From the NCBI GenBank assembly GCA_012520455.1, contig JAAYOE010000186.1, positions 1 to 60,295 on the forward strand: 60,295 nucleotides of DNA, in the 5' to 3' direction. The position numbers and the translations under genes were made by a program. The notes beneath the pieces are model-generated. The model saw nothing but the letters and a program-made list of their open reading frames with translations, had not been told where the DNA came from and made no database searches. The stretch is from Tissierellia bacterium. GTDB taxonomy: Bacteria > Bacillota > Clostridia > Tissierellales > Sedimentibacteraceae. Shown here one piece after another: positions 24,421 to 33,074 of this stretch (within the stretch, counting starts at the first letter, position 1; the number at the start of each line of letters is the position of its first letter).

Positions 24421-26625
24421 ATGTATAAAATTTTTGTAGGAGTCATTTTAAACAACATTTCCAAAAGCACTGATCAGGTTTACACCTACGGGGTTCCGGA
24501 TACATTGATAAACTCGGCTGAGGAAGGGAAAAGAGTCCGGGTGAATTTTGGCAGGGGAAAAAGTATTATTGACGGCTTGATAGTATCCGTGGATTCTGCC
24601 TGTGATTACCCTATTGAAAAAATTAAGCCCCTTATCGATATAATAGATGAAAAACCTATTGTATCGAAAGAAATGATAAAAATCCTTTTTTGGATAAGGG
24701 AAAGGTATATATGCAAATATTCCGATGCCATGAGACTGATGATACCTTCCGAAACTCAAAGCGTTTACGAAAAACATGTAAGGCTGAAAGAAGATAAGGA
24801 AATAGGCTCATACAAGATAAACAAAACCGAAAGCCAGTTAAAGGTTATCGAATACCTTAAAAGCCACCCATCCGAAAGTGTGGCTCAATTGGTGGAAAAG
24901 CTCAACATTTCAAAGGCAGTAATAAACAATTTAATAAAGAGGGGTGTATTAGAGGAAGACCTGGTTTTTGATTACATAGACCAAACAGAGTTTGAGACCG
25001 ATGAACCCTTGTGTTTAAATCAAGAACAAAGGAAGGCATGTGAGATAATTCTCAACTCGGACAAGAAAGCATTCCTGCTTCACGGGGTAACCGGCAGCGG
25101 GAAGACGGAAGTATACATGAATATAATCAATGAGTACTTAAAAGAAGGGAAACAGTCAATTATGCTTGTTCCGGAAATCTCCCTCACGACTCAGACCATA
25201 GACAGGTTTAAGAGAAGATTCGGGAACAAGATAGCTGTATTCCATTCAAAGCTGAGCAAAAAAGACAGGTATATCCAATGGCTGAGGGTCTACAGGAAAG
25301 AAGCCGATATAGTGATAGGAGCCCGGTCTGCTATCTTTGCCCCCATAGATAAGTTAGGTGCCATTGTGATTGATGAGGAACATGAGGACACTTACACATC
25401 AGGAACGTCACCCAAGTATAACACCATGGAAGTGGCCGTTAAGATGGCATATTTGACAGGGGGTAAGGTTATTTTGGGGTCTGCGACCCCTTCACTCAAT
25501 ACCTACCACATGGCAATGACAGGCCGGATTGAATTAATTGAAATGAAAAAGAGGGTTAAAGAAGCCCAAATGCCTGAAATAAAAATCATAAACATGTCGG
25601 ATGAACTTGACAAGGGCAACAATACAATTATCAGCGAAGAATTGTATGAAAGCATCAAAAACTCTCTCAGGCAAAAAGAGCAGGTGATACTGTTTTTAAA
25701 TAAGAGGGGATATTCTGGCTTTGTATCCTGCAAAAAATGCGGTTATGTCGAAAGGTGCTCAAGATGTGATGTTTCCATGACCTATCATCTTGTGGGAAAT
25801 ATTATGAAATGCCACTATTGCGGAAGCGCAAGAAGAATGCCAGGCCAATGTCCCAAGTGCGGAAGCGATAAAATAGAACAGTTCAGCGCAGGAACCCAGC
25901 ATGTTGAAAAACTTATAAACCACTTATTTCCCCATGCAAGAATCGAAAGAATGGACCTTGATTCCATGACGGACACAGAAGCTTATGATAATATCTACAG
26001 GGATTTCAAGAACAGAGAAATCGACATACTGATAGGAACCCAGATGCTGGCCAAGGGATTTGATTTTCCCAACGTGACTACCGTGGGGGTCCTTTCGGCA
26101 GATGCAATACTGAATTTACCCTTTTACAATGCAAGCGAAAAAACCTTTCAGCTCATAACCCAGGTGAGCGGAAGGGCCGGCAGGGGAGACAAGATAGGCA
26201 AGGTCTACGTTCAGACTTACGAGCCGGAAAATTTCATAATCAAGGCGGCAAAAAACAATGACTATGAGCTTTTTTTGCACCAGGAATTAAAATTAAGAAA
26301 AGAATTTGCATTTCCGCCCTTTATTAATATAATAAATATATGCTTAATATCCAAAAATGAAGAAGTCCTAATAAAAACAGCCAATGAGAAATATTTGGAG
26401 GTAAAAGAGGCTGTCGAAGAAATGATAAAGGAAAGAAGCCTGTTATTATACAGACCGGTTCCCCACAATATCTACAAGCTTAATAACGAGTACCGGATCA
26501 ACCTGTATATAAAGGTGTCAAACCGCAGTCTGGCAGACCTAAAAAAAATTCTGAGGACCGTATATATGGATAAGGATATTGAAAATATAAAGGTGAGCAT
26601 AAATATCAATACGGATACAATTTAG
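24421..26625 (+). CDS. priA: Primosomal helicase PriA
   Basis: PriA reloads the replisome at stalled forks. The 734-residue protein has an N-terminal DNA-binding domain, a winged helix (about residues 130-190), and a superfamily 2 helicase with Walker A GVTGSGKTE and a DEEH box. The zinc site has four CxxC pairs: CKKC, CSRC, CHYC and CPKC (CKKCGYVERCSRCD, CHYCGSARRMPGQCPKCG). The ATG at 24421 is preferred over an upstream TTG because GGAGC lies before it. Helicase motif VI (QVSGRAGRG) is intact. Confidence 0.97.
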   Translation: MYKIFVGVILNNISKSTDQVYTYGVPDTLINSAEEGKRVRVNFGRGKSIIDGLIVSVDSACDYPIEKIKPLIDIIDEKPIVSKEMIKILFWIRERYICKYSDAMRLMIPSETQSVYEKHVRLKEDKEIGSYKINKTESQLKVIEYLKSHPSESVAQLVEKLNISKAVINNLIKRGVLEEDLVFDYIDQTEFETDEPLCLNQEQRKACEIILNSDKKAFLLHGVTGSGKTEVYMNIINEYLKEGKQSIMLVPEISLTTQTIDRFKRRFGNKIAVFHSKLSKKDRYIQWLRVYRKEADIVIGARSAIFAPIDKLGAIVIDEEHEDTYTSGTSPKYNTMEVAVKMAYLTGGKVILGSATPSLNTYHMAMTGRIELIEMKKRVKEAQMPEIKIINMSDELDKGNNTIISEELYESIKNSLRQKEQVILFLNKRGYSGFVSCKKCGYVERCSRCDVSMTYHLVGNIMKCHYCGSARRMPGQCPKCGSDKIEQFSAGTQHVEKLINHLFPHARIERMDLDSMTDTEAYDNIYRDFKNREIDILIGTQMLAKGFDFPNVTTVGVLSADAILNLPFYNASEKTFQLITQVSGRAGRGDKIGKVYVQTYEPENFIIKAAKNNDYELFLHQELKLRKEFAFPPFINIINICLISKNEEVLIKTANEKYLEVKEAVEEMIKERSLLLYRPVPHNIYKLNNEYRINLYIKVSNRSLADLKKILRTVYMDKDIENIKVSININTDTI

Positions 26626-26634
26626 GAGGTTAAA

Positions 26635-27093
26635 ATGGCGTTAAGAAATTTAAGGTATGAAGGCGATGAAATATTAAGAAAAAAAAGCAGGGAAGTTCCC
26701 CTTGTTGATGATAGAATAAGGATGCTCATGGATGATATGGTTGAAACCATGTATGCCAATGACGGTGTGGGACTTGCAGCCCCTCAGGTAGGGATATTGA
26801 AACGTGTGATAGTAATAGATGTGGAAGACGGAAATATTTACAAGATGGCAAATCCCAAAATCATTAGCGAATCAGGGGAAGAGGCAGCCGAGGAAGGGTG
26901 CTTGAGCGTTCCGGAAAAAAGGGGACTGGTAGTAAGGCCCATGAAGGTGGTTGTGGAATATACAGATGAAAACAACCAAGCAAAAAAATTGGAAGCGGAA
27001 GGTTTGCTGGCAAGGGCAATATGCCATGAGATCGACCATTTAAACGGAGTATTGTTCATAGACAGAGTAATCGATGATAAAATTGAAGAATAG
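26635..27093 (+). CDS. def: Peptide deformylase
   Basis: Deformylase removes the formyl group from the first Met of new proteins using a metal ion. All three motifs are intact: GVGLAAPQVG (44-53), EGCLSVP (with C89) and HEIDH (H131, E132, H135). C89, H131 and H135 bind the metal, and E132 is the catalytic base. The 152-residue length is typical of the type 1 enzyme. It starts 9 bases after priA with an AGGAGG site, and fmt follows. Confidence 0.97.
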   Translation: MALRNLRYEGDEILRKKSREVPLVDDRIRMLMDDMVETMYANDGVGLAAPQVGILKRVIVIDVEDGNIYKMANPKIISESGEEAAEEGCLSVPEKRGLVVRPMKVVVEYTDENNQAKKLEAEGLLARAICHEIDHLNGVLFIDRVIDDKIEE

Positions 27094-27101
27094 GTGATGT
27101 C

Positions 27102-28028
27102 ATGAATGTAATATTTATGGGGACACCCGGTTTTGCAGTTCCGACCCTGGAAAAACTTTATGAAAGCAGGCACAAGGTGGTCTTGGTTGTAACCCAGCCG
27201 GATAAACCCTCCGGCAGGGGAAAAAAAATAAAAAAGTCGGAAGTGAAGGAAAGGGCTGAAGAATTAGGTCTTGAAATTTTTCAGCCCGATAAGATAAAAA
27301 GACAGGAAAACATAGATATATTAAAATCATATAATCCTGATGCAATAGTTGTTGTTGCTTACGGACAAATATTGAACAAGGAAATATTAACCTTGCCAAA
27401 GTACGGCTGTATCAATGTCCATGCTTCCCTCCTGCCTAAATTAAGGGGAGCTGCCCCTTTAAACTGGGCACTTATTAGGGGTGAAACAAAAACAGGGATA
27501 ACTACCATGCTCATGGATGAGGGCTTGGATACCGGCGATATGTTATTAAAAACAGAGGTAGTAATTGACCAAAACATGGATGCCGGCCGGCTTCACGATA
27601 TTCTAATGCACAAGGGGGCAGACCTTTTGATAGAGACCTTGGATAAATTGGAGAAAAATGAATTAAGGCCTCAAAAGCAGGATGATTCTCTTTCAACCTA
27701 TGCTCCCATGCTCAATAAGGAAAACCGAAGAATAAACTGGAACATGCCCGCAAGGACCATCCATAACCTGATAAGAGGCTTATCCCCCTGGCCTTCGGCA
27801 TATTTTACCATGGATGAAAGTACCGTTAAAGTATACAAGGCATCATATACAGATGATGATTCCGATTACGCGCCCGGCTATGTGATAAAAGCAAACAAGG
27901 AAGGCATCTTTGTTAAAGCCGGGGAAGGCATCGTAATACTTAAAGAAATCCAAATGCCGGGCAAAAACAAGATGTCCGTTGAAGCTTACCTTCGAGGCAA
28001 CAAATTCCCCGAACACATCACATTATGA
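27102..28028 (+). CDS. fmt: Methionyl-tRNA formyltransferase
   Basis: Fmt adds a formyl group from 10-formyl-THF to Met-tRNA of initiators. The N-terminal Rossmann domain contains the catalytic triad N105, H107 and D143 in NVHASLLPKLRGAAPLNW and GLDTGD. The 308-residue length is normal, and a C-terminal OB domain begins near 205. The TGA stop codon (28026-28028) is the first part of a short repeat, TGACAAGGGGAC. The usual next gene, rsmB, is displaced by an extra 2.6 kb. Confidence 0.97.
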   Translation: MNVIFMGTPGFAVPTLEKLYESRHKVVLVVTQPDKPSGRGKKIKKSEVKERAEELGLEIFQPDKIKRQENIDILKSYNPDAIVVVAYGQILNKEILTLPKYGCINVHASLLPKLRGAAPLNWALIRGETKTGITTMLMDEGLDTGDMLLKTEVVIDQNMDAGRLHDILMHKGADLLIETLDKLEKNELRPQKQDDSLSTYAPMLNKENRRINWNMPARTIHNLIRGLSPWPSAYFTMDESTVKVYKASYTDDDSDYAPGYVIKANKEGIFVKAGEGIVILKEIQMPGKNKMSVEAYLRGNKFPEHITL

Positions 28029-28066
28029 CAAGGGGACGATGACAAGGGGACGGGGGTAGTGTCATC
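28026..28066 (+). repeat. Dispersed repeat, tandem copy after fmt
   Basis: A short copy, TGACAAGGGGAC (28026-28037), is followed directly by a longer one, GACAAGGGGACGGGGGTAGT then GTCATC (28041-28066). The fmt stop codon forms the first three bases. A near-identical copy ends the QueG-like gene at 28883, and an inverted copy stands before rsmB. Confidence 0.8.
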
Positions 28067-28132
28067 ATGGGAACGAGGGTTGGTATGTGGGGTATAATGA
28101 ATATCAAAAAAAATTCTATTGGAGATGATTTC

Positions 28133-28885
28133 ATGAGTCTAAAAGAAGAAATAATAAGTTCTATTGAAAATTCGGTACTTAAATACGAAAGCAAGGAATA
28201 TTTTCGCAATCCCATCGTGGGTTTTTCATCTGCTGACAATCCCCTGTACGAAGAGCTTAAAGACATTATAGGACCGGACCACCTGCATCCGAAAGATATC
28301 CTGCCCACGGCCCGGACTGTGGTGTCATTTTTTATTCCTTTTTCTCAAATTGTTGTTGATTCCAATATTGAAAGTTCGACTGTTTCTTATGAATGGGCTA
28401 AATCTTATGTGGAGGCAAACAAGCTTATAAATCAGATCTCTGGAGAATTGGTTGATTATTTAAGAAACAAAAACATAGATGCTGCTACAATAAAAGCTAC
28501 CCATAATTTTGACGAAAAGACTTTAAAATCGGCATGGTCCCACAGAAGTGCGGCATTTATTGCAAATATGGGTAAATTCGGATTAAACAGGATGATAATA
28601 ACAAAGGCGGGCTGTGCCGGGAGATTCGGAACGGTAATTATTTCTGCTCATATACCCATAGAGAATGAAGAAAATGCAGAATATTGTTTGTATTATAAAA
28701 ATGAAAGCTGCCAAAAATGTGTGGAATCCTGCCCGCAAAATGCCCTCAGTCCGGATAAAGAATTTGACAGATTTAAATGCAATGACCTCCTTCTTAAGAA
28801 CGCAGATGAATATTCGCATTTAGGGCTTTGTGATGTCTGCGGAAAATGCGTCGTTTCATGCCCCTTTGCAGTAATAAAAAGTTGA
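28133..28885 (+). CDS. QueG-like [4Fe-4S] protein
   Basis: The 250-residue protein resembles the Fe-S half of epoxyqueuosine reductase QueG. It has KAGCAGRFGTVIIS in the middle, then ferredoxin-type motifs CQKCVESCP and CDVCGKCVVSCP that could bind two [4Fe-4S] clusters. It is shorter than QueG proteins (usually 300-390 residues) and may be a distinct subfamily with another reductive role. I place the start at ATG 28133 with GGAG upstream; an ATG at 28067 would run through repeat sequence. The TGA stop codon is the first part of the repeat copy at 28883-28909. Confidence 0.8.
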   Translation: MSLKEEIISSIENSVLKYESKEYFRNPIVGFSSADNPLYEELKDIIGPDHLHPKDILPTARTVVSFFIPFSQIVVDSNIESSTVSYEWAKSYVEANKLINQISGELVDYLRNKNIDAATIKATHNFDEKTLKSAWSHRSAAFIANMGKFGLNRMIITKAGCAGRFGTVIISAHIPIENEENAEYCLYYKNESCQKCVESCPQNALSPDKEFDRFKCNDLLLKNADEYSHLGLCDVCGKCVVSCPFAVIKS

Positions 28886-28909
28886 CAAGGGGACGGGGGT
28901 AATGTCATA
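28883..28909 (+). repeat. Dispersed repeat copy after the QueG-like gene
   Basis: GACAAGGGGACGGGGGTAAT then GTCAT (28884-28909) differs by one base from the copy at 28041-28065. The stop codon TGA (28883-28885) of the preceding gene is part of it. Confidence 0.85.
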
Positions 28910-29053
28910 ACCTTTTATCATATTTTATTTAACCATTGGGTTCACAAATTTTACCATGAAACAAAATTATTAAAACAACGTCTAATATTTCAGAGGTAAA
29001 AATCCATTGGCCATGGTAAGCTTCAAAATAAAAAATGAAAGAGGTTATTTAAT

Positions 29054-29659
29054 ATGAAGATAAAATTACTTAGAATATTATCCATATGTTTAGTTTTGTC
29101 AATTACATCAATGGGAGTTGCTTTTGGGGAAAGTAAAGAAGATTTGGATGAGCCGGTTTCCATACAGATTACGGCCCTTGATGAAGAAGTGTATGAAGCA
29201 CAGGCTGAAATCGACAAAATATTGTTTGAACAAAACAATGCCAAGGACCTGGAAGCAAAGGGGATATTTGTTACTCACACAAGCACCTCAGGTGATTATG
29301 TGGAAGTAGGAATCACCCCCTATACACCGGAAAATGCCGATCTTGTTATCAGGCTGTTGGGAGAAAACAATGTAAAGGTAGTTGAAGGACTTAAAGCAGA
29401 AATACTTCAATATAGTCCCGAGTATAACGAATCAACAGATCCGGCACATTTTGCAGATGATTCGCAAATAGTTGAAGTAACAGGTGACGATGAAGATATA
29501 AGTGCACCTGCAGATGCTGATGTAGTTGAGGATGCGGTGACTGTAAGCGCTCCTGCTGAAAAGGAAGAAAAGAATGGGATATCAACATTAACCATATTAG
29601 GAGTGATTGGTTTAGGTCTACTCGGCGGTTTAATGGTGTTTAAGAAAAAAAGGGCATAA
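29054..29659 (+). CDS. Secreted protein with C-terminal membrane anchor
   Basis: The 201-residue protein has a signal peptide (MKIKLLRILSICLVLSIT... to about residue 24), an exported region of about 145 residues, then a Glu/Asp/Ala/Val-rich spacer (about 138-172). A hydrophobic segment (about 178-196) and the positive tail KKKRA end it. This is the layout of sortase-type wall proteins, but no LPxTG motif is present before the hydrophobic segment (the sequence there is KEEKNGIST), so it is more likely simply membrane-anchored. I do not recognise its exported domain. It has its own terminator. Confidence 0.8.
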   Translation: MKIKLLRILSICLVLSITSMGVAFGESKEDLDEPVSIQITALDEEVYEAQAEIDKILFEQNNAKDLEAKGIFVTHTSTSGDYVEVGITPYTPENADLVIRLLGENNVKVVEGLKAEILQYSPEYNESTDPAHFADDSQIVEVTGDDEDISAPADADVVEDAVTVSAPAEKEEKNGISTLTILGVIGLGLLGGLMVFKKKRA

Positions 29660-29674
29660 TGTAATTCAATCTTA

Positions 29675-29703
29675 ACGACAGGTAAATAACCTGTCGTTTA
29701 TTT
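29675..29703 (+). terminator. Rho-independent terminator
   Basis: ACGACAGGT (29675-29683), loop AAATA and ACCTGTCGT (29689-29697) form a perfect 9-bp stem followed by TTATTT. It closes the surface-protein gene. Confidence 0.9.
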
Positions 29704-29779
29704 GCCATAGCGTGGAAATCGGGTTGACGGAGAATATCTTAAAGCTAAGGCATCAATAAAAGATATAGGGATATAGATA

Positions 29780-29808
29780 TTGACAAATAATGAACAAAGC
29801 CTTATACT
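29780..29808 (+). promoter_or_regulatory. Promoter of the FMN riboswitch/ribU unit
   Basis: TTGACA (29780-29785), a 17-base spacer and TATACT (29803-29808), just upstream of the riboswitch. Confidence 0.8.
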
Positions 29809-29825
29809 TAAATAAAAAACAATTA

Positions 29826-29933
29826 TCTTCAGGGGGAGGTGCAAGTCCTCACCGGCGGTAGAGCCCGCGAGCCTATATGGCTGACCTGGTTTGATTCCAG
29901 GGCCGACAGTTACAGTCTGGATGGAAGAAGATT
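29826..29933 (+). ncRNA. FMN riboswitch (RFN element)
   Basis: All the conserved blocks of the RFN aptamer are present in order: AGGGGGAGGTGCAAGTCC, ACCGGCGGTAGAGCCCGC, GCTGACC, TTGATTCCAGGGCCGACAGT and TACAGTCTGGATGGAAGA. The closing helix pairs TATCTTC with GAAGATT. In this class FMN binding favours the terminator, so ribU transcription falls when flavin is plentiful. Confidence 0.96.
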
Positions 29934-29950
29934 TATTAGAAATATATTTA

Positions 29951-29979
29951 AAACCCCGAAGAAATATTCGGGGTTTTAC
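29951..29979 (+). terminator. FMN riboswitch expression-platform terminator
   Basis: AACCCCGAA (29952-29960) and TTCGGGGTT (29967-29975) form a 9-bp stem followed by a short T run. It lies about 18 bases after the aptamer, in the expected place for a transcription-off switch. Confidence 0.85.
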
Positions 29980-30013
29980 TATCCCTGAAGCAATAATTAA
30001 TGGGAGGATTATT

Positions 30014-30622
30014 ATGATGACATTAAACAAAGGTACATGGAACACAAAGACCATGGCAAAGATATCGGTATTGGGAGTAATTTCATTTATACTGATGTAT
30101 TTTAAATTTCCTTTAGTATGGTTAGCACCGCCATTTCTGAAAATGGATATTTCAGACCTGCCTTCTCTGCTGGGGGCTTTTGCATTGGGACCTGTGGCAG
30201 GTGTGTTGATTCAACTTTTAAAAAATGTATTAAATATTGTATTTGAAGGAACAACTACTGCAGGTGTGGGTGAATTTATGAACTTTTTTTCCGGAAGCGT
30301 ATTTGCATTTATAGCAGGTGCAGTTTATTTCAAGGAGAAAAATTTTAAGAATGCAATAATAGGAATGCTTGCAGGCATAATTGCCATGACCGCAATTATG
30401 GGCTTAGCGAATTATTACTTCATATTCCCCTTATATGCAAAAGTATTTGGTTGGCCGATTGAAAAATTAGTTGCAATGGGAACAGCGGTTACTGATAAGG
30501 TGGTAGACTTAAAGACCATGATAGTATATACTGTAATTCCCTTTAACTTATTGAAGGGTTTACTGACTGCCTTGGTAACTATCATACTATATAAAAGGCT
30601 GTCACCCATTCTTCATAAATAA
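30014..30622 (+). CDS. ribU: Riboflavin ECF transporter S component RibU
   Basis: RibU binds riboflavin in the membrane and works with the shared EcfA/A'/T energy module, whose genes are not in this window. The 202-residue protein has about five to six hydrophobic segments and the RibU-type stretch PPFLKMDISDLPSLLGAFALGP. A GGGAGG site at 30002-30007 precedes ATG 30014. The FMN riboswitch just upstream supports flavin transport. No rib biosynthesis genes are seen nearby. Confidence 0.95.
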   Translation: MMTLNKGTWNTKTMAKISVLGVISFILMYFKFPLVWLAPPFLKMDISDLPSLLGAFALGPVAGVLIQLLKNVLNIVFEGTTTAGVGEFMNFFSGSVFAFIAGAVYFKEKNFKNAIIGMLAGIIAMTAIMGLANYYFIFPLYAKVFGWPIEKLVAMGTAVTDKVVDLKTMIVYTVIPFNLLKGLLTALVTIILYKRLSPILHK

Positions 30623-30649
30623 ACCCCCATCCCCTTGTCATCTTGTCAT
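30623..30649 (-). repeat. Inverted copy of the dispersed repeat before rsmB
   Basis: Read on the minus strand this gives GATGACAAGATGACAAGGGG then ATGGGGGT, closely matching the repeats at 28026-28066 and 28883-28909 but in the opposite orientation. It ends just before the rsmB ribosome binding site. Confidence 0.75.
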
Positions 30650-30661
30650 CGTGAGGTTAGT

Positions 30662-31984
30662 ATGAGTAGTTACAGGGTTCAGGCAATTGAAACATTGAAG
30701 AAGATATTCAGAGATAAATCCTATTCAAACATTGTTATAAATTATGATATAAAAAATGTTGATGACAGGTTTCTTTCCTTGTACCGCAAATCTGTTTTGG
30801 GGGTTGTGGAAAACTTAATATTTATAGACTGGATAATAAATCAGGTATCCAAAACAAAGACAAGGAAAATGGAAACTGATGTTTTAGTCGTGCTGAGATT
30901 AGGTGTATATCAAATATTCTTTTTAGATAAGGCCCATGAAAACATAGTTGTTAATGAAAGCGTCCAATACGTAAAGGACAAGGGGAACATAAGGGCTTCC
31001 AAGTTTGTCAATGCGGTCCTGAGAAACATATTGCGAAGCAAGGAGAATCTTTTGGAAAGAATGACTCTCCTTCCCAAGGATGAATACTTAAGCATTAAGT
31101 ATTCATATCCCTATGAATTAATCGATAAGTGGAAAAACCAGTTCGGCAGTGAAGTTGAAGAGGTATTGATTGCAAACAATGCCGAGGCTCCTTTGGAAAT
31201 CAGGGTTAATACCCTTAAAACAGAAAGGGATGAATTAATCAAACTATTTGCGGAAAAGGGAATAAAAGCAAGTAAATGCAAATATGCTGATAAGGGGTTG
31301 ATAATTGAAAATCCCTTTGAAATTGATAAGACAGACGAATACAAAAAAGGTCTTTTTTCTATTCAAAGCCAAAGTTCTATCTTGGCAGGACAAATTTTAA
31401 ACCCAAAGGAAGGGTCCCTGATTATTGACATGTGTGCCGCCCCCGGGGGCAAGACCTTGAATGCTGCTGAAATGATGAAGAATACGGGAAAAATAATAGC
31501 AAGGGATATATATCCCGGCAAGCTCAGGTTGATTGAAAAGGAAGCAGGAAGATTAGGCATAAATAATGTTGAGGTTGAAGAATTTGATGCAACCGGACCG
31601 GATGATTCATTAATCGGGAAAGCAGATTATGTAATTGCGGATGTTCCCTGCACAGGCCTTGGAATAATAAGACGAAAACCGGAAATAAAGTATAAGGATA
31701 CAGATACTGATAATATAACCGAAATTCAATACAAGATACTGGAGAATGGTTCAAAATACTTAAAGGCAGGTGGAGAACTGGTATATTCCACCTGCACCAC
31801 AAATAAGGAGGAAAATTACGAACTTATTGACAGGTTCTTAAATAATAATAAGGGTTTTACTTTATCCGATATATCAGATAATATCCATGAAGACTTTAAA
31901 ACCGCAAAAAATGGTTATCTTGAAATATATCCCCATCTTCACGGTATGGACGGGTTTTTTATTGCGAAAATAAAAGGGATATGA
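30662..31984 (+). CDS. rsmB: 16S rRNA m5C967 methyltransferase RsmB
   Basis: RsmB methylates C967 of 16S rRNA with SAM. The 440-residue protein has an N-terminal NusB-like RNA-binding domain and a C-terminal methyltransferase. The SAM motif is DMCAAPGGKTLNAAEMM. The catalytic cysteines are in VPCTGLG (base) and STCTTNKEEN (nucleophile). I choose ATG 30662 with GTGAGG upstream, since a longer start at 30635 would run through the repeat. It leads the rsmB-rlmN-stp-prkC-rsgA-rpe-thiN run. Confidence 0.95.
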   Translation: MSSYRVQAIETLKKIFRDKSYSNIVINYDIKNVDDRFLSLYRKSVLGVVENLIFIDWIINQVSKTKTRKMETDVLVVLRLGVYQIFFLDKAHENIVVNESVQYVKDKGNIRASKFVNAVLRNILRSKENLLERMTLLPKDEYLSIKYSYPYELIDKWKNQFGSEVEEVLIANNAEAPLEIRVNTLKTERDELIKLFAEKGIKASKCKYADKGLIIENPFEIDKTDEYKKGLFSIQSQSSILAGQILNPKEGSLIIDMCAAPGGKTLNAAEMMKNTGKIIARDIYPGKLRLIEKEAGRLGINNVEVEEFDATGPDDSLIGKADYVIADVPCTGLGIIRRKPEIKYKDTDTDNITEIQYKILENGSKYLKAGGELVYSTCTTNKEENYELIDRFLNNNKGFTLSDISDNIHEDFKTAKNGYLEIYPHLHGMDGFFIAKIKGI

Positions 31985-32037
31985 TATAATTTTACAATAC
32001 CGGGCTACCGGCCAGGGAAGAAAAACAGAAGGTAAGC

Positions 32038-33066
32038 ATGAGAAAAATAGATGATTTAAGCTATGAAGAATTAAAAGAGGAAATGCTTAAAATCAGTGAG
32101 CCAAAGTTTAAGGCAAGCCAGATTTTTGACTGGATTCACAAAAAATGTGTGGACAACTTTGATGAAATGACCAATATTTCCCAAGACACCAAGGCAAAGC
32201 TTAATAAAGAATTTGAATTTACCAATGCTGAGATTGCTTTAAAGCTCAGTTCAAAATTGGATGAGACAAAAAAGTACGTTATAAAGTTTGAAGACGGCAA
32301 TATAGTAGAAAGTGTTTATTTAAAATATAAGTTCGGAAAGACCGCATGCATTTCATCACAGGTGGGGTGCAAGATGGGGTGTTATTTTTGTGCTTCCACC
32401 AAGAAGGGCTTCATAAGGAATTTGACTCCGGCGGAAATGCTTAAGCAAGTTTACCTTATACAAAAAGACATAAAGGAAAAAATATCTAATGTTGTTATCA
32501 TGGGGTCGGGGGAGCCCTTGGAAAATTTTGATAACGTGGTGAAATTTCTCAATATAGTAAACGATGAAAGCGGTCAAAACATTTCCATGAGGAAAATCAC
32601 CCTTTCCACAAGCGGCATAGTGCCGAATATTTACAAGTTAGCGGATTTGAATCTTCCCATAACATTGGCAATTTCTCTCCATGCTCCCACCCAGGAGAAA
32701 AGAGAGCAAATAATGCCCATTGCCGGAAGGTATAAACTTGAGGACATATTTAAGGCATGTGATTACTATGTTAAAAGGACGGGGCGGAGACTTACCTTTG
32801 AATACATCATGATTGAGGGTTTCAATGACAGTCCCGAAGATGCGGAAAATTTAAGCAATTTATTGAAAAATAAACTGGCAAATGTCAATTTGATACCCTG
32901 TAACTATATAAAGGAAGCGGATATCAAGCCATCAAAGGATTCGGACATCATGAAATTCAAGAAAATATTGGCGGATAACGGAATTAATGCGACTCTGAGA
33001 AGAGAATTAGGCAGCGACATCAATGCTGCCTGCGGTCAGCTGAGAAATGATTTGTTAAAAATGTGA
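32038..33066 (+). CDS. rlmN: Dual-specificity RNA methyltransferase RlmN
   Basis: RlmN is a radical SAM enzyme that methylates C2 of A2503 in 23S rRNA and A37 in some tRNAs. The Fe-S motif CKMGCYFC has C111, C115 and C118. The C-terminal motif DINAACGQL holds the cysteine that is methylated during the reaction. The 342-residue length is normal. It starts after an AGAAGGTAAGC stretch. Confidence 0.97.
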   Translation: MRKIDDLSYEELKEEMLKISEPKFKASQIFDWIHKKCVDNFDEMTNISQDTKAKLNKEFEFTNAEIALKLSSKLDETKKYVIKFEDGNIVESVYLKYKFGKTACISSQVGCKMGCYFCASTKKGFIRNLTPAEMLKQVYLIQKDIKEKISNVVIMGSGEPLENFDNVVKFLNIVNDESGQNISMRKITLSTSGIVPNIYKLADLNLPITLAISLHAPTQEKREQIMPIAGRYKLEDIFKACDYYVKRTGRRLTFEYIMIEGFNDSPEDAENLSNLLKNKLANVNLIPCNYIKEADIKPSKDSDIMKFKKILADNGINATLRRELGSDINAACGQLRNDLLKM

Positions 33067-33074
33067 GGTATTCT

